Positions 1 to 9,032 of a stretch of DNA of 64,000 nt are shown piece by piece. The notes under the pieces are model-generated. The model was not told where the DNA came from, ran no database searches, and was given only the letters and a program-made list of their open reading frames with translations. Each line of letters starts with the position of its first letter. The stretch's first letter is position 1. This stretch comes from Kitasatospora paranensis (GTDB taxonomy: Bacteria > Actinomycetota > Actinomycetes > Streptomycetales > Streptomycetaceae). Location of the stretch: NCBI RefSeq assembly GCF_039544005.1, contig NZ_BAABKV010000001.1:930001-994000 (forward strand), written 5' to 3'. The translations under genes and the position numbers were made by a program.

Positions 1-494
1 CTGCGCAGTTCGGCCCAGTCGCCGTCGGTGAGGTCGTTGACGTTCCGGACGCCGGCCCGGCGCAGCGCCGGGCCCTCCACCCGCTGCGAGAGGATCGCCC
101 AGTAGGCGACGAGGTTGGCGTCGATCCCGGAGTGCGGCTGGACATAGGCGTGTTCGGCGCCGAAGAGCTCGCGGGCGTGCTCGGCGGCGAGCGCCTCGAC
201 GGTGTCCACGTTGCGGCAGCCGGCGTAGAAGCGGCGGCCGACGGTGCCCTCCGCGTACTTGTCGCTGAACCAGTTGCCCATGGTCAGCAGCACGGCGGGA
301 GAGGCGTAGTTCTCGCTGGCGATCAGCTTGAGCGAGGCCCGCTGGTCCTCGACCTCGGCGCCGATGGCGTCGGCGACGCGCGGTTCGACGTCGCGCACGA
401 CGTCGATGGCGCTGCGGAATGCGGTGGCGGCCGCCGGTACGACGGCGGTGTGCGGGGAGGACGGAACGGCGGAAGGGATGCCGGGCGTGGCCAA
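1..494 (-). CDS. glyA: Serine hydroxymethyltransferase, N-terminal part (runs off left edge)
   Basis: Cytosolic PLP enzyme that interconverts serine and glycine and loads one-carbon units onto tetrahydrofolate. The minus-strand frame shows the SHMT N-terminal signature: a segment with [10 protein letters not shown], then [16 protein letters not shown], then the [18 protein letters not shown] stretch. The first 164 or so codons are present and the rest lies outside the window. I chose a TTG start at 494 because the strong Shine-Dalgarno GAGGAG lies six bases upstream; the ATG at 508 is out of frame. The gene has a short extra N-terminus rich in Ala and Pro before the conserved core. A ZTP riboswitch sits in its leader, which fits purine/one-carbon control of glyA. 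Identity is certain; only the start codon is inferred. Confidence 0.95.
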   Translation of the reverse strand, partial: MATPGIPSAVPSSPHTAVVPAAATAFRSAIDVVRDVEPRVADAIGAEVEDQRASLKLIASENYASPAVLLTMGNWFSDKYAEGTVGRRFYAGCRNVDTVEALAAEHARELFGAEHAYVQPHSGIDANLVAYWAILSQRVEGPALRRAGVRNVNDLTDGDWAELR

Positions 495-518
495 GGCGGT
501 CTCCTCATGACGATTCGA

Positions 519-600
519 AGGCCCAGGCGCACGGCGACAGCGTGAGACACGGAGCCGCTCCCCGATGGTCGAGTCCATCCCTGCGCGCCAGTCACGGCTC
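519..600 (-). promoter_or_regulatory. ZTP (pfl motif) riboswitch in glyA leader
   Basis: On the minus strand the leader has the two conserved halves of the pfl/ZTP aptamer: GTGACTGGCG (595 to 586) and, about 50 bases later, GCCGTGCGCCTGGGC (near 534 to 520). The first half pairs with the CGCC of the second and CTGGGC is the invariant 3' element. Family knowledge: this aptamer senses ZMP/ZTP, which accumulates when 10-formyl-THF is short, and it often precedes glyA, folD, fhs or purH. Position directly before the glyA Shine-Dalgarno supports translational control. Confidence 0.85.
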
Positions 601-816
601 GCCGCGAGCCTAGCAACGCGAGCGCCGCGCCGCACAGGCCCCCTCGTGTCGCCCGCCTCCGTACGCACCGCCGGCGCGAGCACCACCAGGCACCTGGGTG
701 CGCTCACTTCGGTGGCGAGGCGGACGTCGTCCGCCGGGTCCGCTGTACTGGTCGGGTGGGGGGTGAAGTGGAATAATCACCTCCGTTGCTGCGCGATCCG
801 TCCGTTCGGAGGCTCC

Positions 817-3681
817 ATGCCAGGTGCGCGGGCCGCCCGGCCCGGTTCCGACCGCCGTACGGGCTTCGCGCTCGTGGGCCGTGGAACGGAGCTCCGTTCC
901 CTCCTGACGGCTCTCCGGGACGGGCCCGCCGTGGCCTTCGTCGAGGGCGAGGCGGGAATCGGGAAGTCCCGGCTGCTGCGGGAGGCCGAGGACCGTATCC
1001 GGGCGGACGGTACGCCGGTGCTGCGGGGCGTGTGCCACCCGCTGCGCGAGCCGCTGCCCCTCGGTCCGGCGGTCGACGCGCTGCGCGACGGCTGGTCGTA
1101 CTTCGGGCCCGAGGCCCGGTTCGGCCCGGCCACGGCCGTCCTGGCGGCCTACCTGCCGGAACTCGCCGACCGGCTCCCCACCACAGCCCCGGACCCCGGG
1201 GACGGCAGCCGCGGCCAGCTGCTGATGCGCGCGGTGCACCAGGTCCTGGGGGCCCTGGGCCCGGCCGTGCTGATGATGGAGGACGTGCACTGGGCGGACG
1301 ACGCCACCCAGGACCTGCTGCTCCTGCTGGCCCGCAACCCGCCGGGCCGGCTGCGACTGGTCCTCACCTACCGGCCCGGCGACCTGCCCGGCGACGGCAA
1401 CGTACTGGGATCGCCCTACCGCCGCCCGGTCGGCGTCGGCGGCGCCGACATAGCGCTGCGGCCGCTCTCGCAGGCGCAGGTCCGCGAACTGGCGGTGTCG
1501 GTGATCGGCCCGGCGGCCAACGCCTCGCTCTGCCGGGAGCTGTTCGAACGCAGCGGCGGCATCCCGCTCGCCGCCGAGGAGGACCTCATCGTCCTGGCCG
1601 ACCACCTCACCCGGGCCGGTGGTGCGTCGGCGGCGCTAGAGAACGCCCGGGTGCCGCGCGCCCTGCAGGAAGCGGTGAACAGCCGGATCGAACCGCTCGG
1701 CACCGGTGCCACCGCCGCGGTGCAGGCCGCGGCCGTCCTGGCGGTCACCGCGAGCGAGGAACTCCTCGCGGCGGTCGCCGCTCTGACCGATGATCAGGCC
1801 GAGGACGCCGTCACCGCCGCACTCGAAGCCGGTGTCCTGGTCGAGAAGGATTCCGGCCGGTACGGCTTCCACCACGCGCTCGCCCGCCGGGCCGTCTACG
1901 ACAAGATCCCGGGCCCGCGCCGCCGCCGCCTGCACGCCCGCGCCGCCGAGGCGTTGGCCCGCCAGGACCCGCCCGCCCTGGTCCAGATCGCCCACCACAC
2001 CCGTCGGCTCGGCACCGCCGCCTGGCTGCCGACCGCCCTCGCCGCCACCGAGCACGCCATCGCGCTCGGCGACGACGGCGTCGCCGCCGACCTCCTCCAG
2101 CAACTCCTCGCCGAGCCCGCCCTCGCACCCGACGATCGCACGCGCGCCGCCCTGGCCCTCGGCGCCATCGCCGCCTTCCGGACCGACCCGGCGGCCAGCA
2201 CCGCGACGCTGCGCCGGATCATCGCCGACCCCGCCCTGCCCATCGGGATCCGCGGCGAGATGCGCTTCCACCTCATCCGCGTCCTGACGAACACCGACGC
2301 CTACTGGGAGGATCTGGCGGAACTGCGACAGGCGATCGCCGAACTGGAGAGCAGGCCGGCCACCGCCGCGGCCGCCATGGCGAGCCTCAGCTTCTGCTCC
2401 GCCATGAGCGAGCGGGGCCAGACCGTCGCGGAGGACCTGGCGCTGATGGACCGCGCGGATCACCTGGCCGCCCGCACCGGCGACCCCCTCACCCGGGCCG
2501 ACGTCCTCGCCACCAGAATCGGGCTGCTGGAGATCATCGGCGACCCGCGCGGCCGGGAGCTCCTCAAGGAACTGCCTCTGCGGACCACCGACCGCGCCGT
2601 CCTCCGTCACAGCGCGCGGGCCCTCCACAACGCGGCCTACTACGAGATGTCCCGGGGCTGCGACCGGGAGGCCGGCGAGATCCTCGGCGAGGCCGAGGAA
2701 CTGGGCCGTCGTACCGGTTCGCAGATCCTGGAACTCGGCTGCCTGGCCATCCGGCTGGGTCTCGACGTCGTGAGCGGCCGCTGGGCCGGTCTGGACGACA
2801 GAGTCGAAGCGACGCTGCAGGAGTCCCCGGAGAACAGCACGATCCGACTCGCCCTGACGGCGGCCGGCGCGATCCTGGACACCGCACGGGGGCGATGGGG
2901 GCAGGCCCGTGAGCGCCTCGCACCACTCACCGGCGCGGCCAACGCGGACATCGGGCCGCTGGCGATCAGCCTGCTCGCCCGGCTCGACCTGCTGGAGGGC
3001 GACGCGCCGAGTGCGTGGCAGCGGATCGAGCCGGCGGTGGCGGCCAGACGCCGCAAGCACCTGCGGGCGCAGACCGTCGACCTGGTGCCGACCGCCGTCC
3101 AGGCCGCACTCGCCTGCGGCGTCCATGACGAGGCCCGCCGCCTCACCGACGACGCCGAACGCGGAATCGAAGGCCTCAACGCGCCGGGCGTCGCCGCGGG
3201 AGTCTCCTGGTGCCGCGGCCTGCTCGCCGCCGGCACCGACCCCGAGGCCGCCCTCACCCACCTGGTCCGCGCTCGGGTCCGGTACGAGGCCATCGGCCGT
3301 GTCCACACCGCGGCCCGGGTCGCCGAACAGACCGGCCTCCTCGAACTCTCGCACGCCTCCGGTTCGGCCGGCCGCGAACTCCAGGGCGCCCTGGACACCT
3401 TCGCCCGGCTCGGCGCCACCGCCGACGCCGCTCGCTGCCAACGAGTCCTGCGCGACAACGGCCTGCTGCGCCGCACACCCCGCCGCCGCAGCTACGGCGC
3501 CGACCTCTCCCCGCGCGAACGCCAGGTGGCCGAACTGCTCTCCGCCGGTGTCACCAACCAGGAGATCGCGCACTCCCTCGCCCTCTCACCGCGCACCGTC
3601 GAGCACCATGTCGCCAGTGTCCTCAGGAAGCTGGGCGTCACCCGAGCCCGGGTCCGTGAGGCCCTCGACACCGAGCCCTGA
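817..3681 (+). CDS. LuxR-family ATP-binding regulator (LAL type)
   Basis: About 954 residues, the usual size of large ATP-binding LuxR regulators. Near residue 20 begins an AAA/ORC-like ATPase domain with Walker A GEAGIGKS (about residues 46-53) and Walker B LMMEDVHWAD (about residue 150). The middle is a long helical, TPR-like region. The C-terminus has a LuxR helix-turn-helix with LSPRERQVAELLSAG and NQEIAHSLALSPRTVEHH. I chose the ATG at 817 because GGAGG lies five bases upstream; the frame stays open upstream but shows no start signal there. It is divergent from glyA and ends at a strong bidirectional hairpin. LAL proteins usually activate nearby catabolic or biosynthetic genes. The convergent GH65 gene is a possible but unproven target. 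Confidence 0.9.
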   Translation: MPGARAARPGSDRRTGFALVGRGTELRSLLTALRDGPAVAFVEGEAGIGKSRLLREAEDRIRADGTPVLRGVCHPLREPLPLGPAVDALRDGWSYFGPEARFGPATAVLAAYLPELADRLPTTAPDPGDGSRGQLLMRAVHQVLGALGPAVLMMEDVHWADDATQDLLLLLARNPPGRLRLVLTYRPGDLPGDGNVLGSPYRRPVGVGGADIALRPLSQAQVRELAVSVIGPAANASLCRELFERSGGIPLAAEEDLIVLADHLTRAGGASAALENARVPRALQEAVNSRIEPLGTGATAAVQAAAVLAVTASEELLAAVAALTDDQAEDAVTAALEAGVLVEKDSGRYGFHHALARRAVYDKIPGPRRRRLHARAAEALARQDPPALVQIAHHTRRLGTAAWLPTALAATEHAIALGDDGVAADLLQQLLAEPALAPDDRTRAALALGAIAAFRTDPAASTATLRRIIADPALPIGIRGEMRFHLIRVLTNTDAYWEDLAELRQAIAELESRPATAAAAMASLSFCSAMSERGQTVAEDLALMDRADHLAARTGDPLTRADVLATRIGLLEIIGDPRGRELLKELPLRTTDRAVLRHSARALHNAAYYEMSRGCDREAGEILGEAEELGRRTGSQILELGCLAIRLGLDVVSGRWAGLDDRVEATLQESPENSTIRLALTAAGAILDTARGRWGQARERLAPLTGAANADIGPLAISLLARLDLLEGDAPSAWQRIEPAVAARRRKHLRAQTVDLVPTAVQAALACGVHDEARRLTDDAERGIEGLNAPGVAAGVSWCRGLLAAGTDPEAALTHLVRARVRYEAIGRVHTAARVAEQTGLLELSHASGSAGRELQGALDTFARLGATADAARCQRVLRDNGLLRRTPRRRSYGADLSPRERQVAELLSAGVTNQEIAHSLALSPRTVEHHVASVLRKLGVTRARVREALDTEP

Positions 3682-3797
3682 GCCCGGGGAGGCGTCGTGC
3701 GTCGGGCACGGGCCGATGTCCGGCAGGGGCATGCGACGGGTCACCCGCGGGTGAAATCCGGCCGGGCGAGGGCGGGGTGGCCGTCCCGCGCAGCACG

Positions 3798-3832
3798 AGG
3801 CGTTCCGGCCCGGGGACCGGGCCGGAACGCCT
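3798..3832. terminator. Bidirectional terminator hairpin
   Basis: Perfect 16-bp arms (3798-3813 and 3817-3832) around a GGA loop, between the convergent LAL regulator and GH65 gene. It can serve both strands. There is no U tract, as is usual in actinomycetes. Confidence 0.85.
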
Positions 3833-3851
3833 GTGGGGTGGATGCCGGGGT

Positions 3852-6800
3852 TCAGCCGGCGGTGACGGTGATGCTGTCGAGGTTGATGCTGCCGGAGTCG
3901 TTCGGTCCGACGGCCAGTTGGATGGTGTTGTCGCCGCTCGTCAGGGTGACGGGGACGTTGACGGTGCCCCAGGTGTCCCAGTTGGCGGTGGTCGGCAGTT
4001 GGACCTGCACGGTGGTTCCGCCGGCGGTCAGGGAGACGGTGCGGGTGACGTTCAGGTACGGTCCGGGATTCCTGCCGCCCGTGGAGTTCGCGTAGCGGAT
4101 CGAGACGTGGTGGGTGCCCGCGGCCGAGGTCGTCACCCGCAGGGTGTCGGTCGCGCCCGGGTAGAGGCCGGCCACGAAACCGCTGCCGGTGTAGCCCGCG
4201 TGGTTCGCCTCGGTGGTGGCGCCGCCGGCGAGGATGCCCTTCTCCGCCTCGCACACGGCGGTGACGGCGCAGGCCGGTGCGGTGACGGTGATGCTGTCGA
4301 GGTTGATGCTGCCGGAGTCGTTCGGTCCGACGGCCAGTTGGATGGTGTTGTCGCCGCTCGTCAGGGTGACGGGGACGTTGACGGTGCCCCAGGTGTCCCA
4401 GTTGGCGGTGGTCGGCAGTTGGACCTGCACGGTGGTTCCGCCGGCGGTCAGGGAGACGGTGCGGGTGACGTTCAGGTACGGTCCGGGATCCTTGCCGCCC
4501 GTGGAGTTCGCGTAGCGGATGACGGCGCTGTAGGTGCCCGCGGTGGGGACGTTCACCGTGAGGGTGTCGGTCGCGCCCGGGTAGAGGCCGGCCACGAAGC
4601 CGCTGCCGGTGGAGCCCGCGTGGTTCGCCTGGATGCTGGCGCCGCCGGAGAGAGTGCCCGTCTCCGCCTCGCACACGGCGGTGACGGCGCAGGAGGATGC
4701 GGGGTCGGGCAGGGCGAGTTCGGCGATGCTGGCCGCGCCGCCGCCGCTGAAGGTGAACGTGACGGCCTGCGTGGCGGTCGCCGGCCACGACACGTGCAGG
4801 TCGCCGCTGGCCGGGACGGCGCCGGTCGCCTCCTTGGTCCACCCCGCGGTGGACTGGACCCAGGCTTCGTAGTTCGCGGGCCTGGTCGGCCCCCACTGGA
4901 TGTCGGCCCTGCTGGTCTGCTTGCCGGGTGCCAGGGTGACGGCGAGCGAGGACGGCGCGGTCGAGGCGGCGGTCCAGACGGTGGCGGTGCTGCCGTCGAC
5001 GGCGGCGGCGGGCGGGTTGTCGGACAGGGCGGAGGATGCCTTGGCGGTCTGGCACCGTGCCTGGTTGGACGTCGGGACGAGGTCCGGCCGGGCGGTGGGG
5101 ACGGTGAGCGGAGAGCCCTGTGCGAGGGTCTGCGGTCCGGTGGGGAACTTCACGGTGATCGGGTTGCCGGAGACGAGGGAGACCTTGGTGTTCTGCGCTC
5201 CGATCTCCACGTTGACGGATCGGCCCTGGTACTGCAGGCCGGTGAGCGTGACGCCGCCGCCGAGCTGCGGGGTCAGCATCGGGTTGAGCACCAGGGCGTC
5301 CTGCTGCCAGCGCAGGCCGGCGAGGCCGTAGGGGAAGGTCTGGAGGAAGCCGCCGGCGCCGGTCGCGAAGTTGAAGGCCGGGTTGCCCTGGCCCGCGGAG
5401 GCCCCCGTGAACTTGGTCTCCAGGAACTGCTGGAAGGGGCCGCGGAGGAAGGGGGCGTAGGAGTTCCGCAGGAGGGTGTCGGTCAGGCAGCCCGGGGTCT
5501 GGGCGTAGGCGGCGATGACGGCCTCGACCGACGCGGTCATTGCCGGGCCGCCGGCGTCCATCAGCGGGAGGTAACGGGTCAGGTCGGCGGCAGCGACCGC
5601 GGGGTCGGTGACGTACCCGGTGGGGTAGGTCATCATGACCGTGGCGGCCTGCTTGACGTTCCGGTTCGTGAAGCCGGCGTACTCGGGGTGCGTACCGTCC
5701 GGGTCCACCGGGACGACCAGGTGATCGGCGATCGTCGTCCATACCGGGTCGGCGCTCTGCCCGGCGGCCTGCGCGGCCAGGACCGCGTTGCGCAGCGCGA
5801 CGACGGCGCCGGCGTTCGTGGACGACTCGTCGTTCACGTTCCAGGCGTACTCGTCGGCGGACTGCACGCCGTTGACGTGGTAGGTGCCGTCGGCGTTCCG
5901 GTCGACGCGGCTCGCCCAGAAGTCGGCGAGGGCCTTCAGCACGGGGTAGCCGTAGGACTTGAGCCAAGCCAGGTCACCGGTGGCCTGGTAGTACTGCCAC
6001 TGGGCGAGAGAGATGTCGTTCTGCAGGTGGTCCTGGGTGGAGGGGCAGCCGTTCAGCCCGCCGCAGGTGCCGCTGGGGCCGTTGTCCCAGGCCCAGGATC
6101 CGCCCTTGAGGGCCCGGCTCGTCACCCCCGCTGCGTTGGCCTTGGCCGCCGCCAGCGTGTTGAAGCGGAACATCACCACGGACCTGGCGAGTTCGGGGTG
6201 GAAGGCCAGCAGGGTCGGGTACATCCAGGTGTCGGCGTCCCAGAAGATCACACCGGCGTAGTTGTCACTGGAGAGCCCCGCCGGCGGGATGCTCCAGCTG
6301 ACGCCCTCACGCAGGCTGGAGTAGAGCAGGTAGAACGAGCTGTAGACGGCGGCCTGCACGTCGTTGCGGCCGGCCGCGGTGACGTTCGGCGCCCACAGCT
6401 TCGCCCAGGCGTTCTGGTGACGTGTCAGGAGAGCCGGCCACCCGCTGTTCGCAGCATCGGTCACGGTGGTGGCGGAGACCGTGTCGGGGGTCGCGGTTTC
6501 GTTGGAGGTGGAGATGCCGACGTACTTGGTGAACGTGTACGTCTGTCCTGCCGTCACCGGGACCGTCCACTGCTCCCCTACGGTGGCGAGGTTGCCACTG
6601 GGCGTCTGCGCGGTGGCGGCGGTGATGGTGGCTCCGGGGCCCGCGACGAGGCGCTGCGTCTCGGTGACCTTGGTGTTGCGCCCCGGGGTGATGAGCCGGA
6701 CCGTCGAGGTGTGGGCGGTGGTGTCCACCGTCCGGGCGGAGGCGGGGTCGGCGGTGATGCGATTGGCGCCCAGGCCGTCGAGCAGGCCGGTCAGGGACAG

Positions 6801-7442
6801 GCTTCCGCTCCAGGCTGGGGTGACGGTTACCTGGACCTGGCCGAGGTTCATCACGTCTCGGTTGGCGAGGACGTCGAACTTCACCGCCGTGGCCTTCCCG
6901 GCCGCGGGCGTCCAGGTCATCGAGGTGCTGACCGTGGCGTTCCGCTGGTCGAGTGTCTGCTGGTATCCGGTGATCTGACCTGACGGCACGTTCGCGTCGA
7001 GGGTGCTGCCGCCCACCCCGAGGTTCATCGTGGACCAGGTCGGCAGCGCGGCGATGAAGTCGCTCGACCCGGCGGAGTTGTGCGTTCCGGTCTCGCTGTC
7101 GTAGACGCCGGCGACCAGCGCCGAGGTGTACCGGTTGTTCCCGAGCGGCCACCCGGACGTGTCGGTGGACTGCTGGAAGCCCTGGCCGACGGCGGGCAGG
7201 CGCTGCGAGAGGTAGCCGTTGCCCACGAACGGCTGCTTGAGGTAGTCGGCCGGGTCGAAGGCGGTGTTCGTGAGGACCCACGGGTTGGCGGGGCCCGCGT
7301 CGGGCTCCGCGACGGCGGGCAGCGGCGCCTCCGCGCCCAGGGCCGGAACGGCGGCCCACATCGGCACCGCGCACAGCAGCGCGGCGAGGGCGGTTGCGAC
7401 GGCCAGGGCACGTCTGCGCCCCGGGACTGATGGATGTGGCAT
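3852..7442 (-). CDS. Secreted GH65-family glycoside hydrolase/phosphorylase with CBMs
   Basis: About 1196 residues. A signal peptide (residues 1 to about 37, RRRALAVATALAALL core) is followed by a GH65 N-terminal domain and the (alpha/alpha)6 catalytic domain. Visible catalytic-region motifs are GVIFWDADTWMYPTLL, HPELARSVVMFRFNTL and VQSADEYAWNVND, where Glu of DEY is the expected general acid. A discoidin (F5/8C)-like segment follows (about 800-930), then two CBM35/CBM6-like modules beginning CEAETGTLSGG and CEAEKGILAGG. GH65 enzymes act on alpha-glucosides such as trehalose or kojibiose; export suggests an alpha-glucosidase or acid-trehalase-like role, but the substrate is not deducible. 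The ATG at 7442 has GGGGAG upstream and opens directly into the signal peptide. The two C-terminal modules are almost identical at DNA level. Confidence 0.88.
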   Translation of the reverse strand: MPHPSVPGRRRALAVATALAALLCAVPMWAAVPALGAEAPLPAVAEPDAGPANPWVLTNTAFDPADYLKQPFVGNGYLSQRLPAVGQGFQQSTDTSGWPLGNNRYTSALVAGVYDSETGTHNSAGSSDFIAALPTWSTMNLGVGGSTLDANVPSGQITGYQQTLDQRNATVSTSMTWTPAAGKATAVKFDVLANRDVMNLGQVQVTVTPAWSGSLSLTGLLDGLGANRITADPASARTVDTTAHTSTVRLITPGRNTKVTETQRLVAGPGATITAATAQTPSGNLATVGEQWTVPVTAGQTYTFTKYVGISTSNETATPDTVSATTVTDAANSGWPALLTRHQNAWAKLWAPNVTAAGRNDVQAAVYSSFYLLYSSLREGVSWSIPPAGLSSDNYAGVIFWDADTWMYPTLLAFHPELARSVVMFRFNTLAAAKANAAGVTSRALKGGSWAWDNGPSGTCGGLNGCPSTQDHLQNDISLAQWQYYQATGDLAWLKSYGYPVLKALADFWASRVDRNADGTYHVNGVQSADEYAWNVNDESSTNAGAVVALRNAVLAAQAAGQSADPVWTTIADHLVVPVDPDGTHPEYAGFTNRNVKQAATVMMTYPTGYVTDPAVAAADLTRYLPLMDAGGPAMTASVEAVIAAYAQTPGCLTDTLLRNSYAPFLRGPFQQFLETKFTGASAGQGNPAFNFATGAGGFLQTFPYGLAGLRWQQDALVLNPMLTPQLGGGVTLTGLQYQGRSVNVEIGAQNTKVSLVSGNPITVKFPTGPQTLAQGSPLTVPTARPDLVPTSNQARCQTAKASSALSDNPPAAAVDGSTATVWTAASTAPSSLAVTLAPGKQTSRADIQWGPTRPANYEAWVQSTAGWTKEATGAVPASGDLHVSWPATATQAVTFTFSGGGAASIAELALPDPASSCAVTAVCEAETGTLSGGASIQANHAGSTGSGFVAGLYPGATDTLTVNVPTAGTYSAVIRYANSTGGKDPGPYLNVTRTVSLTAGGTTVQVQLPTTANWDTWGTVNVPVTLTSGDNTIQLAVGPNDSGSINLDSITVTAPACAVTAVCEAEKGILAGGATTEANHAGYTGSGFVAGLYPGATDTLRVTTSAAGTHHVSIRYANSTGGRNPGPYLNVTRTVSLTAGGTTVQVQLPTTANWDTWGTVNVPVTLTSGDNTIQLAVGPNDSGSINLDSITVTAG
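3860..4699 (-). repeat. Tandem 420-bp direct repeat encoding duplicated CBM modules
   Basis: Positions 3860-4279 and 4280-4699 repeat with an exact 420-base offset. The first roughly 215 bases are identical, with two substitutions just after; the later part diverges and then reconverges. It encodes the last two carbohydrate-binding modules of the GH65 protein. The strict identity points to recent duplication or gene conversion. Confidence 0.95.
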
Positions 7443-7641
7443 GGGTCCACTCCCCTGCTCTAGTGGGAACGTGACGACCGGCGCGAGGGCACAGGCCGGC
7501 ACCCTGATGGCTGGTCCGGAAGGTCGACCGACGACCTTCTGACTTCAGAGGTTGAACGTGCGGCCATCTCGACCGCTGGCCCGAACCGGTGCGAGCAGTG
7601 CGGCGGTGACCTGCAATAAAAGCGACTTCGAAGCGGACGCC

Positions 7642-7670
7642 ATCTTTGTCGGCCGGTCATGGGCCGTCAA
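7642..7670 (-). promoter_or_regulatory. Candidate promoter for the GH65 gene
   Basis: Minus strand TTGACG (7670-7665) and AAAGAT (7647-7642) are separated by 17 bases. This is a weak HrdB-type match and implies a leader of nearly 200 bases. Confidence 0.3.
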
Positions 7671-7688
7671 TGTCGCCGACACAATTTG

Positions 7689-7716
7689 TTGGTAATGGGC
7701 GAGTTTTCTCTACAAT
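7689..7716 (+). promoter_or_regulatory. Candidate promoter for the resolvase-fold gene
   Basis: A good -10 TACAAT at 7711-7716, preceded at 16 bases by TTGGTA (7689-7694). It would give a leader of about 240 bases that contains the 7783-7825 hairpin. Confidence 0.35.
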
Positions 7717-7782
7717 TCTTGAACCAATGGCTGAGTGCGGACCGCGGGCGCCCGGCGCGCAGCCGCCGTTCCGCTACCCGGG

Positions 7783-7825
7783 TCGGCGAGCGATGGGTGG
7801 TGTTCCACTACCCATCGCTCGCCGG
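7783..7825. repeat. Long stem-loop in the leader of the resolvase-fold gene
   Basis: Arms 7785-7801 and 7807-7823 are 17 bases with a single mismatch that becomes a G-U pair in RNA. The five-base loop is GTTCC, and two more pairs extend the base. It lies 140 bases before the start codon, downstream of the candidate promoter, where a plain terminator would be unexpected. Confidence 0.85.
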
Positions 7826-7961
7826 ACACCGAGTCCGATCCGTCATAGAAGTGCCGGGAATTCCGGCTTGCTCCGGGACCGGTGCGGAAGGTTTCCTCAG
7901 AGGGCCGCTGATCCGACGCAACCGTCGCGACTCCGTGTCGTGAATTCGCCGGGAGGGACCC

Positions 7962-8354
7962 ATGAACCTGCAAGCCGACGGGTGCCGATCCGGGGCGGCG
8001 ATCTATCTGCGCTGCTATCCCTTCGATGAATCGGCCATGCCGGTTCATCGGTACGCGGTGAGCCGCTTCGCGGACCAGTTGGGGCTTCCGGTTCCGACGG
8101 TCTACCTGGACAACGGTTGCCCCTCAGGGGGTCCGCTGCCCGCGCTGGAGCAGCTCATCGACCTGGCCGCCTCACAGGCCGTGCGGGCGGTGCTGGTACC
8201 GGGCCCGTTCGTCTTCTCCCTCTCCGACGTCGAGGCCCACCGTGTCGTCACTCAACTCGCCGCGCTGGGCTGCCGCGTGATCGAACTGCCGCTCCCGCGC
8301 CGGGTGGCGGACGGGCGGGCGGTACGGGCGGCGCCGGCCGCTCTGCTGAGGTGA
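7962..8354 (+). CDS. Resolvase-fold protein lacking the catalytic serine
   Basis: A 130-residue protein with a good Shine-Dalgarno (GGGAGGG) before ATG 7962. Its layout follows the N-terminal domain of serine recombinases: an opening beta strand AAIYLRCYP (family: YxRVS), then YLDNGCPSGG with PALEQLIDLA (family: DDGxSGxxxxRPxLxxLL), then VRAVLVPGPFVFSLSDVEAHRVV and LAALGCRVIELP. The catalytic Ser is replaced by Tyr and the conserved DRLSR arginines are missing. No DNA-binding C-terminal domain follows. It is therefore not an active recombinase by sequence. It may be a DNA-binding or structural derivative of unknown role. The fold assignment is by pattern only. Confidence 0.7.
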   Translation: MNLQADGCRSGAAIYLRCYPFDESAMPVHRYAVSRFADQLGLPVPTVYLDNGCPSGGPLPALEQLIDLAASQAVRAVLVPGPFVFSLSDVEAHRVVTQLAALGCRVIELPLPRRVADGRAVRAAPAALLR

Positions 8355-8583
8355 GGTGCCCTGAGGTACCTCACGATTTCCGGACGGCAGGTCGAATGCG
8401 TTCTCAAGCGGTGAGATCGGGCATGGCGGTGGCGTGGCGGGGGCGTGACCGGTAGCGGCCGGTCGCGGCGGCGAGGTCGGTCCAGGCTGGGGAGCAGTCG
8501 ATGGCAACCCGCGGGGGGAGGAGGGAAGCAGTCGGGACCGCAGCAGGAGAGGCGGCCCGGGGCGGTCGCTCTAGACTCGCCGC

Positions 8584-8808
8584 GTGGAGAACCTGAAGTG
8601 CAGTCAGTGCGGTCTGATCGGCCTGGAGACCGGTTTCGTCGAGGACTCGGGCGAGGGCTCCCGCGGGTACGCCCGCTGGATACCCGGCCCGATCGAGCGC
8701 GGGATCTTCGGCGGGGCGCGCCGAATGGGCAAGCCCCGCTGGCAGATCGACGCCTACCGCTGTTCGCGGTGCGGGCACTTGGAACTGTTCGCGACCTCGC
8801 CCGCCTGA
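8584..8808 (+). CDS. Small zinc-ribbon protein
   Basis: A 74-residue protein with two CxxC pairs, CSQCG near the start (residues 6-9) and CSRCGH near the end (about 61-64). These would form one zinc ribbon split by a linker containing GARRMGKPRW. No Shine-Dalgarno precedes the GTG start at 8584, but a TAGACT -10 hexamer at 8572-8577 ends six bases upstream. That fits a leaderless transcript, common in actinomycetes. Function unknown; similar short proteins are widespread in Streptomyces. Confidence 0.75.
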   Translation: MENLKCSQCGLIGLETGFVEDSGEGSRGYARWIPGPIERGIFGGARRMGKPRWQIDAYRCSRCGHLELFATSPA

Positions 8809-9032
8809 GCCTTCGTCCGGACGCCCGGGGTGAGGGCGGCCCCGGTCGCCGGAGGGGGTGTCACGGCGGCCGGGGCCTGGCCCGGCAGGGGAGGCCGCGG
8901 ACGGCGGGAGGGGGTTGCCTCCGGGGCCGCGTCCCTGCCTGCCGTCCGTCTGACCCCTCCCCCGGCGGCCAAACCTCCCGGATCGCGGATCCGTCCGTCG
9001 CCACGGGGGGCGGCGGCGGTGCCGCGGAACGC

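Larger units (their letters stand above)
7443..7961. other. Intergenic region between divergent GH65 and resolvase-fold genes
   Basis: No convincing gene in 519 bases. It is noticeably more AT-rich than its surroundings around 7600-7730 and holds candidate divergent promoters plus a long hairpin (listed separately). Confidence 0.6.

Noticed and set aside
506..508. ATG near the glyA start as initiation codon
   Set aside because: It is out of frame with the SHMT coding sequence; TTG 494 is in frame and has a good Shine-Dalgarno.
8362..8373. 12-bp palindrome TGAGGTACCTCA as an operator
   Set aside because: It lies just after a stop codon, far from a recognisable promoter, and a competing hairpin with the preceding GTGAGGT is equally likely.
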